From NCBI GenBank assembly GCA_022885665.1, contig JAGQDJ010000138.1:79998-143997 (forward strand): DNA of 64,000 nt, written 5' to 3'. Shown piece after piece: positions 23,801-38,800 of this stretch. The first letter of the stretch is position 1. The number at the start of each line of letters is the position of its first letter. A program made the position numbers and the translations under genes. This stretch comes from Triops longicaudatus (Eukaryota; Arthropoda; Branchiopoda; Notostraca; Triopsidae). The notes below the pieces were generated by a model. It searched no databases and was not told the DNA's origin. It saw only the letters and a list, made by a program, of their open reading frames with translations.

Positions 23801-26800
23801 GTCACTTCTGCGTCTTCTGTAACGGAACAGCATCGTTTTGGGATTCCGAGACCGGAAATCTTGCACTTGAGTTCTGGAGTGTTGTACTGCATGATTTGCA
23901 ACACAATGCACTTTTGCGTAATCTGATAATACCGAGGTAGGCTTCTACCTCAACCGAGTTTTACAGACAATCAGACGTAAGGGTACAGCTTTCTTAAAGT
24001 TAAGCTTCGGAAGGTAATACACCTGACTTTTGCAGACACATTACATTGGGCTAGTTATTCCACAGTTTACACAGGCTTTTTGGTCTCTAGGATGTTATGA
24101 AGTTGTTATCCACGGTTGACAACCCAAGTAATAGGAATTAATGCTTATTGGGACGTTTCACTAGATTCTATGTTAGGCTCTGTGTTAACATGGTTAATGA
24201 CGCTCATAAGCAACCACATTTATGCGAAGAAAGGTTAAGCTATCCTTAGTTTAGCTCTTTGTTCGTGGATCACTTGTTAAATCGCTGTGAACTTGAAAGC
24301 AAATTCTGAATACATGGCACGCGTCTTGTACTATTTCGTTTTATGATTTTTAAGTTCCAAACCGAGAACACGGGTTTGAATACTACAATACAACTCCGAC
24401 TTATAAACGGGTCGAGACCAGAGGATAGTTGACAGGTGGGATAGATAACAAAATCAAACTCACGTGTTAAGTGCATTAGGAAAGCTTAAAAAATAAATTT
24501 GGAATAATAATTTGAAATAGATTACATTTCTTGCTTGAATAATACTTTCCTGAGACCATTAGAGACCACTCAGTGTAAATGTTATATTGTCAATAAGTAA
24601 GTTTTTTAAAATCAATTTAAAAACCTTGTAAACAAAGAAAAAAAATTGCTACGTGGTCGACATAACAGGGTGTTTCCATGACCGGAGTTGACAAAGTTTG
24701 AATTCTACTGTGTGAAAAAAGGACCTTATCGGATAACCTCTGACGGAGAAAGCAGTTCTACAGGTGTGACGACGGGTTACATATAAATGAATGTTATAAT
24801 AAAAACGTCACCAAAATACAGTACATAAAAATAAATAAATAAATATACGTTGTATTCGCTAATTAGATAGTTTAAAGAATTTACTTGTCCAGTTTACAAC
24901 TATCTTTACACGCCCTGACAACCCCTGGTCCATCCACCCTGAGCTTAAATGCACCCTTAGTGTAAACACAGGTTATATTTGTCCTTAGATGGTTAAACAG
25001 GCTGTTTACATTAAACCTTTCCTATTACTGTATTCCCCAATGTTTTTCAGTTTCTATAAGAAGGGAATATTACAATCTATCTTCTGCTTGAAAGAACTGA
25101 CAATAGAAAAAAAACTCAAAACATTCTGGCTCTATTGACGAGTTGAATTAGCTCAGTGAAGCAAATAACCCTGATAATTTCTTCACCTTTCCAGTAACGA
25201 AAGATACTAACAGTAGCTGCGAAGAACGGTGGCAGCACAAGAATATATAAGTAGCAGCAAGCAATTTCACGCCTATACAGGTCATCGTACACACAGCTCG
25301 TAAAATACGCGTAAACCACTAGTCTGGCGACCTAACAAGGCCTGACTTCTTCCAGTATTGCCGTAGGCCTTTGCTAATTTCACTGTAATGGTAAAACTGG
25401 GTTTCTTGACTCCATTCTGCTTCGCAACACAACTCAATTTAAACTCCTTGAAAGAATCGACCATTATATGTCCATACATTTGGTAAATAGCAGGGCGTCA
25501 TTTTTAACACAAGGAATAATTTGCACGATACTACAGAAATATTTATTTTATCGTACGGCTGGCAAAATTTTGCTCATACAAATGCAATAGGATCCAAAAA
25601 GTTTGTTAGTCTTCAAACGCATGCAAAAGAAGTTAGGCGGAAGTTAAAAAATAAAAAAATTGGAGCCCTAAATAAACACACGCTATTCGTCAATCTCACA
25701 AGCCATTAATCCGTTGTTAAGCTTTTCTAGTTTTCTTGCACTCAATTTTTCTTGTCGTTACCTCTTAGACAGGTCCGCAAGTGATAAAGTAACGGAGGTA
25801 GAGAAGGAAAGTTGGTGCCTTTTAATTGGCGCCCAGAAATGTGCGGTGGAGACGGAGGTAGGTAGGAAATGGAAAAGAAATGATGGTGAGGAGGAAGGTG
25901 CAATATGGGAACCGGAGCCAAACAGAACAAAAGAAAGAAAACAGAATTAGTTCTCCTGGCTTGTTTCTTCTCAATATTTCAGACTCGTAACACCGTCTGG
26001 GGCAATTAATAACCTTCTATAGACGCACCAACACCCAGAAAGAGAAAAATGAACAGAAAAATAAGCGAGATAAACGAATAGGATGGAACTCTTTCAACCT
26101 AATTTTTTACTCTTTTTTCGAGAAGCACTAACAACCTCAATATACGTTATTAGTTGTGCCAAGGAAAAAGATACACTAGAAAAGTCTACTTTTTGCTTTG
26201 GTGGGCTTAAATTGCCAACGGTATGACGCTATGAAAGCGATTCTTGGTTGGGGAAAAGTATTTTTTTTAAATCCAGTATTGATCAACCTAGCCTTAGAAT
26301 ATTCCGTTACCTGTCGGTGCTTCACCAGCAATACATAAAGAACAATTGTAATTTCTTAGTTCACTTAAGTAGTTCAACTACAAAATTCTAATGGAAATAA
26401 TTTCAAATGCTGTATGTTAGAAATAAATAAGAGTGTCTACTGAAATGACACGAATACATTACTAAAACAGTTTAATTTCTTTCTTCTTTCGCACTGAATG
26501 GAATGCTACAAATATTCCATTACTAGCTTTTGTGCGACAGATATTGTTGTTGTAATCTATTAATTTCCCAAATTTCTTCGCTTTCTTCTGATAATGAACA
26601 AACTAAAATATACATACGAGATTTAGTTCTATGCCACAAGTAGTGATTAATATCGAACGTTAATTTCTGGATATTCAATATCGTTTCCGTCAACTTTTCT
26701 GATAAAATTGAACACTTCTTTCTAAATAAATTATACGACTTCTGTTTTCGGGTTAGTTTTTGTCTTTCAAGGAGATGATAATGATTATATGCTTAACAGC

Positions 26801-29800
26801 GTCAATCTCAAAGCTCATCCATTTGCAGCCGAAATGGCTCGTTCGAAGGACTGAATACGCAATTAAAGAGATCTTCGATTCTTTTTTCTTCCTTCTAAAG
26901 TAAAAGTTGGACTCCTCGTACTATATAGGGTTTCAAGTTTCTCGATAGCATTACGTCGCTCCGCCCTTGTGTGGATAACGAGCCCAAGCCCTCTTTGATC
27001 AACTCTAACCGTCAATAGCTGTTTCTGCAATAAAGCTAGGGAATCCAGTGGTATCGCAGCCTGCAAACGATCCCCGCTTTTTTATGATTACAAACACCGA
27101 AGCACCAATCGTCCCGCCCTCTGTGCCCATAGTTAGGCAAACCAATTCAATCATTTGATTTTGCACTTGCCCGTAACCTCTTTCTTTCAACCTCATTAGG
27201 ATAATTGCTAGTTAACCCATGGAGCAGCAGATTTCGTCAGCCCAACGGAATTTTTGGAAGTTTGCACAAGTTCTTGGCTACTTTAACCGGCACCAATGAA
27301 ACTGTGGAACGGGCTTTACAGAATAAATTGGCACCGCAGAACTTAGGATTGGCTAGTCATTAGCTTCAGAGCTTTGTGAAAAACGAAGCCAAGTTGGAAA
27401 GACTTCTAGCAAATCTCTCATGTTTAGTTTCACGACACGAACTGCAACGTAATTTTTCATGAAAATATGTCCAACAAAAACGGTGACAAGCCCCACCGGG
27501 AGGTTTAAGACAAACTCTTACATGACGTATCCTGTCACTTTTCGACGCGGGGGCTTTTAGGGCTATGAATAAGAGAAGACGCACCAAAAAGAAAGAAAGC
27601 AAACCAGTAAAAGTCAAAACCATAACTTTCTTTCTTAAAAAGTAGTAGCACAAACTCAATTTCTGAATGACGATGCTGTCACTGAAACGATCCTACGCGT
27701 TATGAATTATTTAAGCAATGCCATAGCCCAAATGCACGCTAAAGATATAAAATATAGGCTATATAAAAACGACTAAATTTCTCACTCAGTGCTGAAAATT
27801 TCCTTGCTGGAGATCTAAAACTCAAGAGCGGTAAAGGGTACAAAGAAGCACGCCTTTAAATTTGCAAACTGGATTTTCGCAATTTGAGGAACTTGCATGA
27901 AAAATCACTTGCATTTTCACAGAACCTTCTCGACTCGAGATGGTAGACGTTTGTTCCCATAATGTTCCACCTTTGCCTCTCGATCTCTCGGAAAAAAAGA
28001 AAAAGGTGCGAGACAGAGATTTTCTTCGCACGTTCACAGCTTCCTGACCCAATCCTTACATTAAGCTCCTTTTCCTTTTTTTTTCGTTCTTGTTTTCAAG
28101 CCACGTTCTACGAATCCTCGAGCGAGTTTCGGCTGTTGTGAGTACAAAACTTCCCTCGACTGTCGTAAAACATTGCTTCGGTTTATCTTACCAAAATAAA
28201 TAAATAGAAAATGCTAAGAAGCAAATGCACAAATACTGTCAAAAAGACTGTCTGTAAGGGGAAATGACAGCAAAACGCATATCTTGCTCTGTGTTAAACA
28301 ACTGATCAAAAGTAAGGACTATGTTCAACGAAAGGCACGTCTATAACAACGAGTGTAAGTAAAGCACCGCAGGGCTTCATTACACGTGTATTACTTTCGT
28401 CAATTTTTGCTTGCATTCCGTCTGGCATACTGGCTTTTTAAGAATAATCGGGATAGCATTTTGGGTTATGGGCCGATCGTGGTTGGTAAGAACCCGAGTT
28501 TTCACGAAATTGTGCAATAAAGATTGGCGGACGGGCAATTCGGGTTTCCGTAACAATGAAAGTTCGCTTAGCCTCACAGTTGCAGCGATGGGAATTTTCA
28601 TTCTACCTTACTGCCGTGTGTATTCTGCACGGGAGGCTCTTTCTTAGGATATCATTTTATGAGTACGAGAACTGGACATGCACAGCTGGATATCCACACA
28701 AACCTAGTTTTACGGAAGTCCACTTTACAATAAAGAATCTCAGTTTGGAAATGTCAAGACCCAGGTGATGGAGCACCGAAATCGGCACAAGAGATACGTT
28801 TTGGGTCTTTGAACGTCGTCGTAAAGTTTTACGCAGGAGTATGCATCATGTTCCAGTACAAGCTACTGCAGGGTAGTGAACCCTAGCCTGACTCAGCGCT
28901 CTGCTAGCAAGCTACCGTAATTTTGTATCTATGAAAAATGTTTCACGAAAAAACTACTACTGTTGAGCTAAGAACTCTGTAAGTCGCTGCCCCGCACTAT
29001 GGTTTAAGGCCCCGGTATACAAAGCTTTCAGTATTTTTCAAAAAAGTTAAAGACATCGCTTTCATCATGGAGGGTAGATCTTTTATTGTAATTAACAGCA
29101 GAGTTCGAATGAACTCAAATAAAAACTCTATAAAAAGAGGCACATCCCAATATTGTCATACAAAACCTTTGATTCTCAGTCATGATATTGCAAAAAGTTC
29201 CTAACCGAATTCGTTTCTCTATATACCTTAAAATGTACACAAATCAGGTCTAGTGCACCGGTTCGTCTGATTTTCATTTTTCCGCACAGTAAATAAGTAG
29301 TGAAAATTCAACCTTAGTTAACAAAATTTAATAAAAGCTTTTTGACAAAAAGCTCAAACTGGTGCATTAGGTATGTGGTAAACTAATCTTTAACTTCAAT
29401 ATTATTGTCAAACCTGTTTTTTAACCATTTGTACAGCATGCCGTCTGAAAACTCCAAACGTTATGCTCCCACAAGGGGTTTGCGTATACCGAGCCCTTAA
29501 CGCTACGAGTGTTTACAAATCATAACTCGATTCAGTATTCCAAACATATTCGGAAAGCAACAAAATGTTAACCACACTTATATATATGGCTTCACCCAAA
29601 AGAAGCCAAATCGTAATGCATATCTCGCTTGAAATGGCTTTTCCGCCCATGATTGTTGTAACGACACTGAAACACTTTAAGTCTGCTCAGAAAATGGCTG
29701 AGTAACCAAGGAAAATAATCTTGCTATCTGCGCCAAGTTGAACTTGATAAACTCAGTTCATTTCTTACACACAACACCTCCATTTCCTATTTGATAAGCA

Positions 29801-32800
29801 TATTAACTACCTATTCGTAGTCGTAATTTCTAACTCCCGCAAATACTACTGTTGAGCATTTAAACGTTACTAATTAAATACAGTTTACAAGGCAAGCAAG
29901 CATACAATGTAACTGGTGAAACATCGACAAGCAATCCCGAGCCATTAGGAACAAAAACGCCGCAATAGAAAGAAATCTTTATTCGAAATCGTTGCAAGAC
30001 TACGACTGGTATCCAGCAAAAAACACCGGTATAAAACAAAAGACTGGAACAAAGAAAAAAAAAAAGGAAATCGAGACAATGAAGAGAAGAAAAAGCGCTA
30101 ACCACGTGATGACAACAGAAAGTGTTATATTGCCCATATCCGAGAAATAAAACAAAAGGAACGGTGAAGACGCAACTAGGGACCAATTTGAGGTAGTTTT
30201 CATCATGAAGCCAACGTTAGCAATTCCTGTGAAACCGACTCAAAACACACCCCAAAGTAGGGGGGGAAAAAATAAAAATAAAATGAAAACGTCCCTTTCA
30301 TTAAAAAGGTGCTGGCACTCGCCCCCCCCCCCCCCTCTAGAAAAAAATAGAAAAAGACGGTGCAGCGCATCTTTTCTCTCTCTAATATGACAGAGAGACT
30401 TAGGTCATTTCGTTCCAAAATGACCCCTGAGCCACATCCAATAATACCTTCCACACCATACGACGCTATAAAGTCCTGCACACCAAATTCCTCCAGAAAT
30501 CCGAATAATGGAATACGTCAAAGACATTCACGGACGTCGTATACTCCCCACAAACAAACAAAAAGGAGAAAAAATACCTAGCGAATCATAGCATAACTCT
30601 AACAATCCGCACATTCTTATAGTTTCAGCAACAGGACACCTAGAGATCACAAACAAGACAACGATTGCCAAAATCTTAAAGCTAAAGCAAAACTAACACC
30701 TCATTATGGACTTACACAGAAAAAATACACGAAACTATCAGAGAAAATATACTTCATTATTTTCCTAAATTGTCTTCATTTCTCCAACACGCTGTCTCGA
30801 TTATGTGAATAAAACACGAAAGATGTTTAAACCCATGATTTCCTAAACCTTGGTCAATTTCCCAAGCTCGGATGAAATTTTCATTGCAGTAGAACTCTTC
30901 TCTTAACGGAACTGGGGACATCAAGTTTGTGTTCTTCACATTTCGAGTTAGCTGAACCTTTTTTATGAGAAATTCGGGATAATTAAAGTAAAGAATTGAG
31001 GAAACGCTGTTTCAGGTGAACAACTTTAAACTTCCATTAAACACTTAATTTTCCTCTCCACTGGGCTGTTTACAGTATCGACCAGGGAGTTTTACTTTTA
31101 TTTTTGCTCCTATTTTCAAAATAGTATTTTGTAGAGGTTCCAATCGAAATCACGAAAACTTGAAAAGTAAAACGAAAATCTTCTTACCTTTCAATTCGAG
31201 TGGCTGGCGCGGTCCATCTTCTTTCAAGCCTTCAGCTGTTTGGACCAATTCGTCCAACTGCGGCTTTTTTTGCTCCAGTTCATGCAGCACACTCTGCGAA
31301 AACATCAAAAACATATTAGTGAACTCTTTTCTTCCATTATTTTTCGTTTGTCCGCCTTTTTTCTGCCTCTCACAGATCAAATCTCTTCGAAAACAGAACA
31401 GCTGATAAGCCCTCTAAGCAAGGTAATGTCTTCACGGAAGCAGGAAAAGAGAGAAAGAATCAAGCGCCCAGTACAGGGATTAAACTCGCAAGTATAAAGA
31501 CTCCGTTTTTTGTCTTAGTTGTTGTTTTCTTCTTCCTGAATACAAGATCAAGGTACGACAGAAAAAGTGGGAAAATGCTGTATCTTCTTATTGCTCGGCT
31601 CTTTCCGGCCTTTTTCTTTACTTTTCTTTCCATTTTTTGTCCCCCCTGTTTCTTTCTTCTCCCTGCCAGGTTATTAGAAGATCGATGAGCCTTGTCCGAA
31701 CGGCACGGTTGGTGCCATCTACCAAATATTTAGCGCCAAGTGGCGGAAACTTGACTGTAAAAATGTAAATTTCTACTTCTGGGGGATTTCTTCACCTTTA
31801 CCATTTTTGCTTCTTTTTCAATTACCGAAAACTGAAAATGAAGATTTCTGACGTTATCAGCGTTTTCCACGTCGTGGTATCTTCATACCTGCAGCTTCCT
31901 CTGCAAAATACTTTTTGCTCACAACACTTATATACATTTAATCTACTTTTATTTATTGACTATTTATTTTTACGATTAATTTACGATATTTTTACAATTT
32001 TTACGATTAATATAATAGTTTTGACATCAAACAGTTTCAGTAAGTTTACTTTATAGCGATGCTGCAAAGTATCGGAATGATGCCAACTTCGCTCACCCAT
32101 CATTCCAGCTTCATTCCGTCAAACTTGTGGCTTTCCAACCGCGTTAGAACGGATTTGGCCTATCGTTCTTGTGAAGTAATTTGTCCCACGATCAATCAAA
32201 AGCCCATCAAGCACGTTCACGGAGAGTTTCTACTACGCTTTCGGGCAAATTCAGACGTAAAGATCAAGAGGAATCACTGCAGAAAATCCAGGTAAAAGTC
32301 CTCTCGGGTGAAAATAAAACGGCCAAAGACAATAAACATTTAGTCCTTTTAAAAAGAGTTCATTTCAGTTAAGGACTCAAGCACTTGCATGCAATGTATG
32401 TCATTGAGCATGCATACTGAGGAGTCGGTGGCTAGTCTGCAAGGTGTTCTAGGCGCTCGCTCGGTAGGTCGACGCAATTCGAGACGGCAACGACGCTTGC
32501 GCTTTTGATTCACGACCAGCAAAACGGAAGGAACTTTTACTTTTACCTTGCTCCTTTCCCAACCACCCACTTGCCCTGTCTTAATACAAATCCTTCCCCT
32601 CGTTCCTAGTGTCATTTTTATTCGACCTTTTGTACCAAGGCCCAGCCCTCGTAATACAGAAACAGAACTCAGGAGAATGAAGAGAGAAAAAATGGGGGAA
32701 GATCGGGGGGTATGCAATAATGTAATGCGTCACTTTTTGGTAATTTAGCTGCGGTGGCGCTAAATATATAACAGAACCCAGGCATGCGAGACTACTGGTG

Positions 32801-35800
32801 TGTGTCATCCCTAATTGACTTCATTTGTCATACATTTCACACCTTGACACAGCTGTCAACAACGGAAAACTCCTCCCAAGAGTCATTTTGTGCGCGTAGA
32901 CAAAATTTTTAAGTCTTTGATGAATCTCCGAAAACTAAGGCAAATTTACTGCAGAACTTAATTCAATTTAAAGCCTAACTAAAACGAAATGTATGCTTCC
33001 ATCCATGTTTTGCAATTGTAATTTACGTTATTGGGATAGGCTCTATTGCGCATTTCTACGATAGAATACTAATATTTGTCTTTAAACGCCGTTCAACCAG
33101 CTTGCACCGCGGACAAAATATCCTAGCACAGGAATTGCCAATTATGGTGGTCAAATTGACAAACAATGCCGTCTAACACAAAAAAGCTCTTTCAGCTTAA
33201 TGAAGTTTTTTTCTCACTGCAAATATCTTTTTGAGGTACTGACAACATCAAGGAGAATATAACGTGTTTTCTGAGTTCGAACTCCATATTCCAAAACCAG
33301 TCGGCTTTTTGCAGAACATTCTGCCGCACGAGAACAACTATTCATAAAAAATCATTTAAGACCAATCAGCTTATTGCAGAACGATGTGTTCAGGAGTAGC
33401 GATAGCGTTAGGAGCAATTAATTGAAAAAAAAAAAGACTCAGAGCGCGGCTAGCCTCAATCCCAGCTCTGCAGAATGTGACAGTCAAAATTGCTACCACT
33501 GACGTTAAACGGCTTATCGAGACTTCGAAAGTCGTGCGTCCGAAATGCTCAATGGAGAATTTTGAATTTACTGCTTTCCACAATTTACCTGCGTTTGGCT
33601 AACGCGTCTACTTCTTCTTGAAAATTGCATATTTTTCTGCCTCCATATAATCCTAGCGGCTATTACAAGTCAGAGCTTTCGTCGTGGTTGACAATGGGGC
33701 GTTGACAAGAAAAGGCTCAACGCTTAATCTTGGCGACAAAACCACCCGGATTACTGACAAGACTTCCACCTATCGATCCCAGTTTTTGGTATACAGAGAC
33801 CTGCTGCATGAGAAATTTGACCAGCGATCAGAATATCATACTACAATGACTTTTTCAAGATGATTTTAACAGAGAAAAAAATAAAATAAGAAACTCGAGA
33901 AAAATAATATAAACGAACATTCATGGCTAAGAAAAGAAAACAATAAAAGAAATGGATAAAACGTGAGCGCTAAATTACCAAAAAAAGAGTAAACCCCATA
34001 CGGGCGCAACATGTTCGTCGTCCATAACAAAATAATGCGTTATTCCCAATATGCACTTTTTTTGCTCTCTTTTTTTCCAAAGGGTTTCTTCATTCCTTCT
34101 TTCCTTTTGGGAACAAATTCAGGGAGAGCAATACAATTTGTGTGCCATGACGGATGGATGGTGTTGGCACGTTCCAAAGTTTGACTGAAATGACTTCTTC
34201 CAGTGCCTTTTTTGTTGAAATGAAAACTCATCATTGCACTGCTCAATCTTTCCAGTTTTTCTTTTTTCCTTCAATCAAATTGTGAAAAAAAAATCTTACT
34301 TGCGAAGCGAATGTAGAATGCCTTAACTGCACACAGAAGAAATGCCTTTCAAAAAATTTCTGGTGAAGATAGCAAAGTTTCAACTACTGGCCATATTTCT
34401 CTTGTTTCTACCTTGTGTCCTGTATTGCTCTTCAAAGATTTTGAATGTTTTTTTTTCAGTATTGGTTTCATTCCAGCCTCGACAGTCAAGGAGTCATATA
34501 CTTGTTCACCACTTTCACTCTTTTTCCCCCCTTTTCTTTTAGTCTGTCACGCGCTTTCCTGACTCTTTTAGTAATGCGCGCCAAATTCCAACTCATCTTC
34601 ACTTTTTCCGGTGACTTTTCAAACCATAATGTCGGAGAAAAAAAGGGACGGACCGCGCGAAATAAGAAAATAAAAGAAAATCTTGAGCAATCTTACTTTC
34701 TGTTTTTCCAAGAGCTGCAAGATATCTTCCTCGTCGCCTACGACAGCAACTTGCTGTTTGAGCATGGTTTCAAGTAACGTCAGCCAATCCCGAATCTAAA
34801 AAAAACACATGTAAACAGATCAAATCGAGCCATTGGCTTCTTTCGAGGAAATTTACGTAGCTCACATTGACCAAATGATACCACCTGAGACGACTGAATG
34901 AGAGCTTTTCACCAAACGATGAATTTAGATCGACTTCATTGAGAAAAATCGAAAAAGAAACAAACATTAAACCTATAATAAGTTCAATTTTGTTTGCTTA
35001 AGCAAATCAAAATAAAGAAATTCTTTCCGATCGCACGAATACTTGTAGTGTGTTTTATCCGTACTTTCTTACAACATGGCATGATTTCTTTCACAAAGTC
35101 TTTCTTTAAGATTCGTGGGATACTTTTAAACTGTTCCATTCGTGTTTACCTTGTTAATGGGTCCTTCACGTTTTTATTTAACTACTCAATTTACTGCGCT
35201 AATAGGGTGCTTCATAAGAAGTTCGCTTTCAGGTCCGCATTTCATGTTTGTATTTTCTCTATAGGATGCTCCGATTATACTCACGTAATCATGCACGCAG
35301 TCTCTTATGCCTGGGTATTGAACCGATTTTCGACATGGAAGTGCGACCTACTCACTGTTTTACAAACATCTCATTTATGCCGCTCCCTTGTATGCGTATT
35401 CGGACAATTCAGTTAAAGTTTCTTCCTATTATTATGGTTATTTAGCGCTCTTTTACAGCCAGAAATAACACATTTTTTGCGCCCTTTTAGAAAGTTTCAT
35501 GCTCTTATGACGTGTTCTAGCAAACGGGTCTGCTACGTTCTGAATGCAGTTCTACAGAATAGTTTCCTGCATTTCGCACAATGAATAAAAAACAGTCTCG
35601 CATAAGTAGTATTTCTTCTACATATACCTTTTTAGTCAGACGGATTATTCAACCGCCCCCTTCTTCCAAGAAGTTACAATCTCCCCGAGAAACGAGGGGC
35701 AACAAATAAGAAATGACGAAAAAATGACGTTACCTGCAAAATGGACTTATCCAGCGAGGCGACTAAACTGCCCGTGGCTAGCTGCGACGATCTTATACTG

Positions 35801-38800
35801 TTGGGTGTAGTAGGCGTGGAAGGAACACTGGTTCGGCTCAAACTGGGTGACGGAGTAGGTGTCAGAGGTGATGGGGATAGGGTCTGGAAGCTGGATAACG
35901 TTTGTTCCAACCCTTCCAAGCCTGCACCACAAAGCAACCCACACAAAAATTAACCTCTTTTAAACCCCCACCTCCTAAAACGTTTCTAATACACCGCAAG
36001 AGGGTTTACGATTACACTTGCTCATTAAAACTGGCAAGCCCATTTACACGAATGTTCTGCTGCTACTCGAGGGCGAAAATCTCTCGGGGTTACAACGCCT
36101 TTCAGAAATAAAAAATAATAACAAAAAAAGGAAGTTCAACTTACGCAACTTGGGCGAAGTGGCTGTAAGCTTAACGACAACCGTTTTCTGTTTTTGCAAA
36201 TAATCAATCTTGACTTGAATCTCGTAAGGCACGTGTGCGTTCACCAGCTTGCATCCGCTTTCCAGCTTCGAGTATTTGCTCACTACTTCTTGGATTTTAT
36301 CGTTCTTGTTCACCTGAAAATGTAAATATGTGAGTATTTATTATCTCTGCGTCGACGAGCTAATGTTAAAGACTGATCTGAGCTGAATGGGAGGAAATTC
36401 AGCGACTTTTTTTAAGTGAACAAAACGAAAAAGAAAGCAAGAGAAGAAGGAAACCAAAGAGGATTGAAAGGAAAACATGTTGGAAGATTTAAATGTTCAG
36501 TGAGTATCGCAAAGCCATAAATTCTTACGCTCGTGTCTTCCATGGCGCTATCGAGTAACTTGATAAACTTGTCCAGATCTTCGAGCTGCAAATCAATGGC
36601 CTCTCTGCGGCCCGCTAAGGCCCACTCCACTTGCTCGAGTTTATGAAGCAGTAAATCTATATCAGAAGATGCTTGCAGCTTGGTATCTCGTATTTTTCTC
36701 AATCGTTGCTTGTTATCCGCCAATTCCTCTTCATAGTTCTAACATCAAACACGAAGAAAACTAGATTAGAACTCCATTCCTCCTGACCCTCTTCGTGCAC
36801 AAAGGTCGTTGGGATGTTTCTCCCTAGCTAAAACGGCCTTAAATAATCATACTTTATGGCACTAGGCTTTCAAAACGCACACTCCAATATCTCCGCAAAA
36901 GTTCGTGAAATTCTAAAACACGTGTATACTGTTTCGTCAATAGTCGAAAGCAAAGTTCAATGATGTTCACAACAAGCACATTCTACACGAAAATAAACTA
37001 TTCTTCAAGCACAAAACTTCAGCTGCCCACAAATTGCAAAAAGGTAAAAATTGGTCATTTACTGCCAAACGAAACCTCCAAAGAACCTTCAGTTTAAGTA
37101 GCAAGAATTTTTTTACCGACTAATTGTTACCCAGACCTTTTTTTTTACTCCAAAGTCCCTTTATTTGAAAGAAGGGTGAGTACAGTTGAAATACTAACTT
37201 TTTCCAAGGTCTTTTGACGGTGTTTCAAAGAAAACCCAATTTACGCAAATTTTCGATAAATTATACATGTTTGGGAAGAAAGTCCTCACGAGAAGCGTAA
37301 AAAGAAATTAGTGGTAAAAGCGATCCGCACGCTGGAGCATAAAATTAACTAACTATTCTGAAACTTGGCGATGTAGTTACTTTCCATCAGGAGTTTAATT
37401 TCAATTCTTCACGCAAATTAATTTGGACGCCCTGCACTCACATAAAGTCGTATTATAATCAATCCCTTATTGCTTCTCAGGTCCTGAAATTTTGCAGAAA
37501 TATAAAAACTATCCACTGCTTTTATATTTATTATTAGGCTTATTTCTACGATAATTATGAATGGACCAATAAGTTAAAAGGAAGAAATATGAACAAACAG
37601 AGGTGGTCATCCAAGGGTAAAAATATAATAAATACGAAAACTTGAATGATTCGCGTACGAATGAGTAGAAGTAGACAATATTACTTTAACAGCGTTAAGC
37701 TGAACATGTAATGCATGTGCGTCGGCAGGATTGGCATGTGTTTCCAAACAATGTTGAACACGCGTGAGCCATGAATGTAAACCCAAAATCTCCGCAATCT
37801 CCGCTTTACTCAAGTCCGTTTGGTTGGTACTGAAAAAAAAAAAATAATAATAATAATAAAAACTACATTAACGTATGAATTAATAAACAGCATTATGCAG
37901 ATACGCAAGCACTAGTCGAGCACTAAATAGTCCAAAACTTAACGCTCTCCCCGGAAACTAATGAAAAGGAGAGCTTCTAGTCCTCTTATTGCGTCGAGCT
38001 AGACGCATTATTGTATTATTCTAAAAAGATTTTCTTGAATTTCTAAAAGTATGTTCATATTGTCTGATCCCAAAGTCAATGAATTTAAATTGTTGGAGGC
38101 ATCGAAAATCATGTTTATGCTTAGTTTTACCTTTCCCGCGTTAGGGTCACCAAATTGTTTAAGACTTTCCAGCGTTTATTCAAACTTTCCATCTTTTCCC
38201 TCAATAGATTTCCGTCTGCTGTCGCCGTTTGGCTCGCAATTTCTTTGCATGCGCTGATCAACGACGTCATCAATCTGTACGCACAATGAAAAAGAAACTG
38301 TTACTTTTAAACATTCTTCAGTAATGATTCAACAATTTATTTGAGAACACGAAAAAAAATTTAAGAATGTAAAGGTTTACGTTTTTTTCGCATGACACTG
38401 CTTTTCCAATTCTTTGACCCTTCTTTGCACTTCTTCCTTATCTGCACCTTGTAACGGCTTCTCCCTTAACGTGTCTTCGGTGCTTAGCAGCCAATCGTCC
38501 ATAGTTTTCAAGTCGTGATGTACCTGCCGCCACTTTTCCGATGCATTTTCAGTGGATCTAACAGCAGTCTTATTTATAGCACTCTTTTTCTCTCTCTAGA
38601 AGAGAGAAATAAAAGATTTTTCTTACCTCTGTTTTTCCCCAAAATTCTTTTGCAGGAGATTCCACTCTTCGTGCAATTTCTCCCAGACGCGTTTTACTTG
38701 CTCGGTATCTGGTAACGAAGCTTTATCATGCTCCAAGAGGTCCATTCCTTCGCGTACACTCTTCAACGCTGCTTTTATCGACTAAGAAATATCATGTCAG

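Larger units (their letters stand above)
19991..31187. other. Intron 37 (11.2 kb)
   Basis: The second largest gap in the gene. Holds the 87-bp inverted repeat, the C14 run, several (AAAT)n tracts and a candidate plus-strand exon ending at 23471. No recognised transposase or retroelement ORF. Confidence 0.6.

Noticed and set aside
30205..30581. Open frames across the C14 run
   Set aside because: Produced by homopolymers (poly-Pro, poly-Gly); no support for coding.
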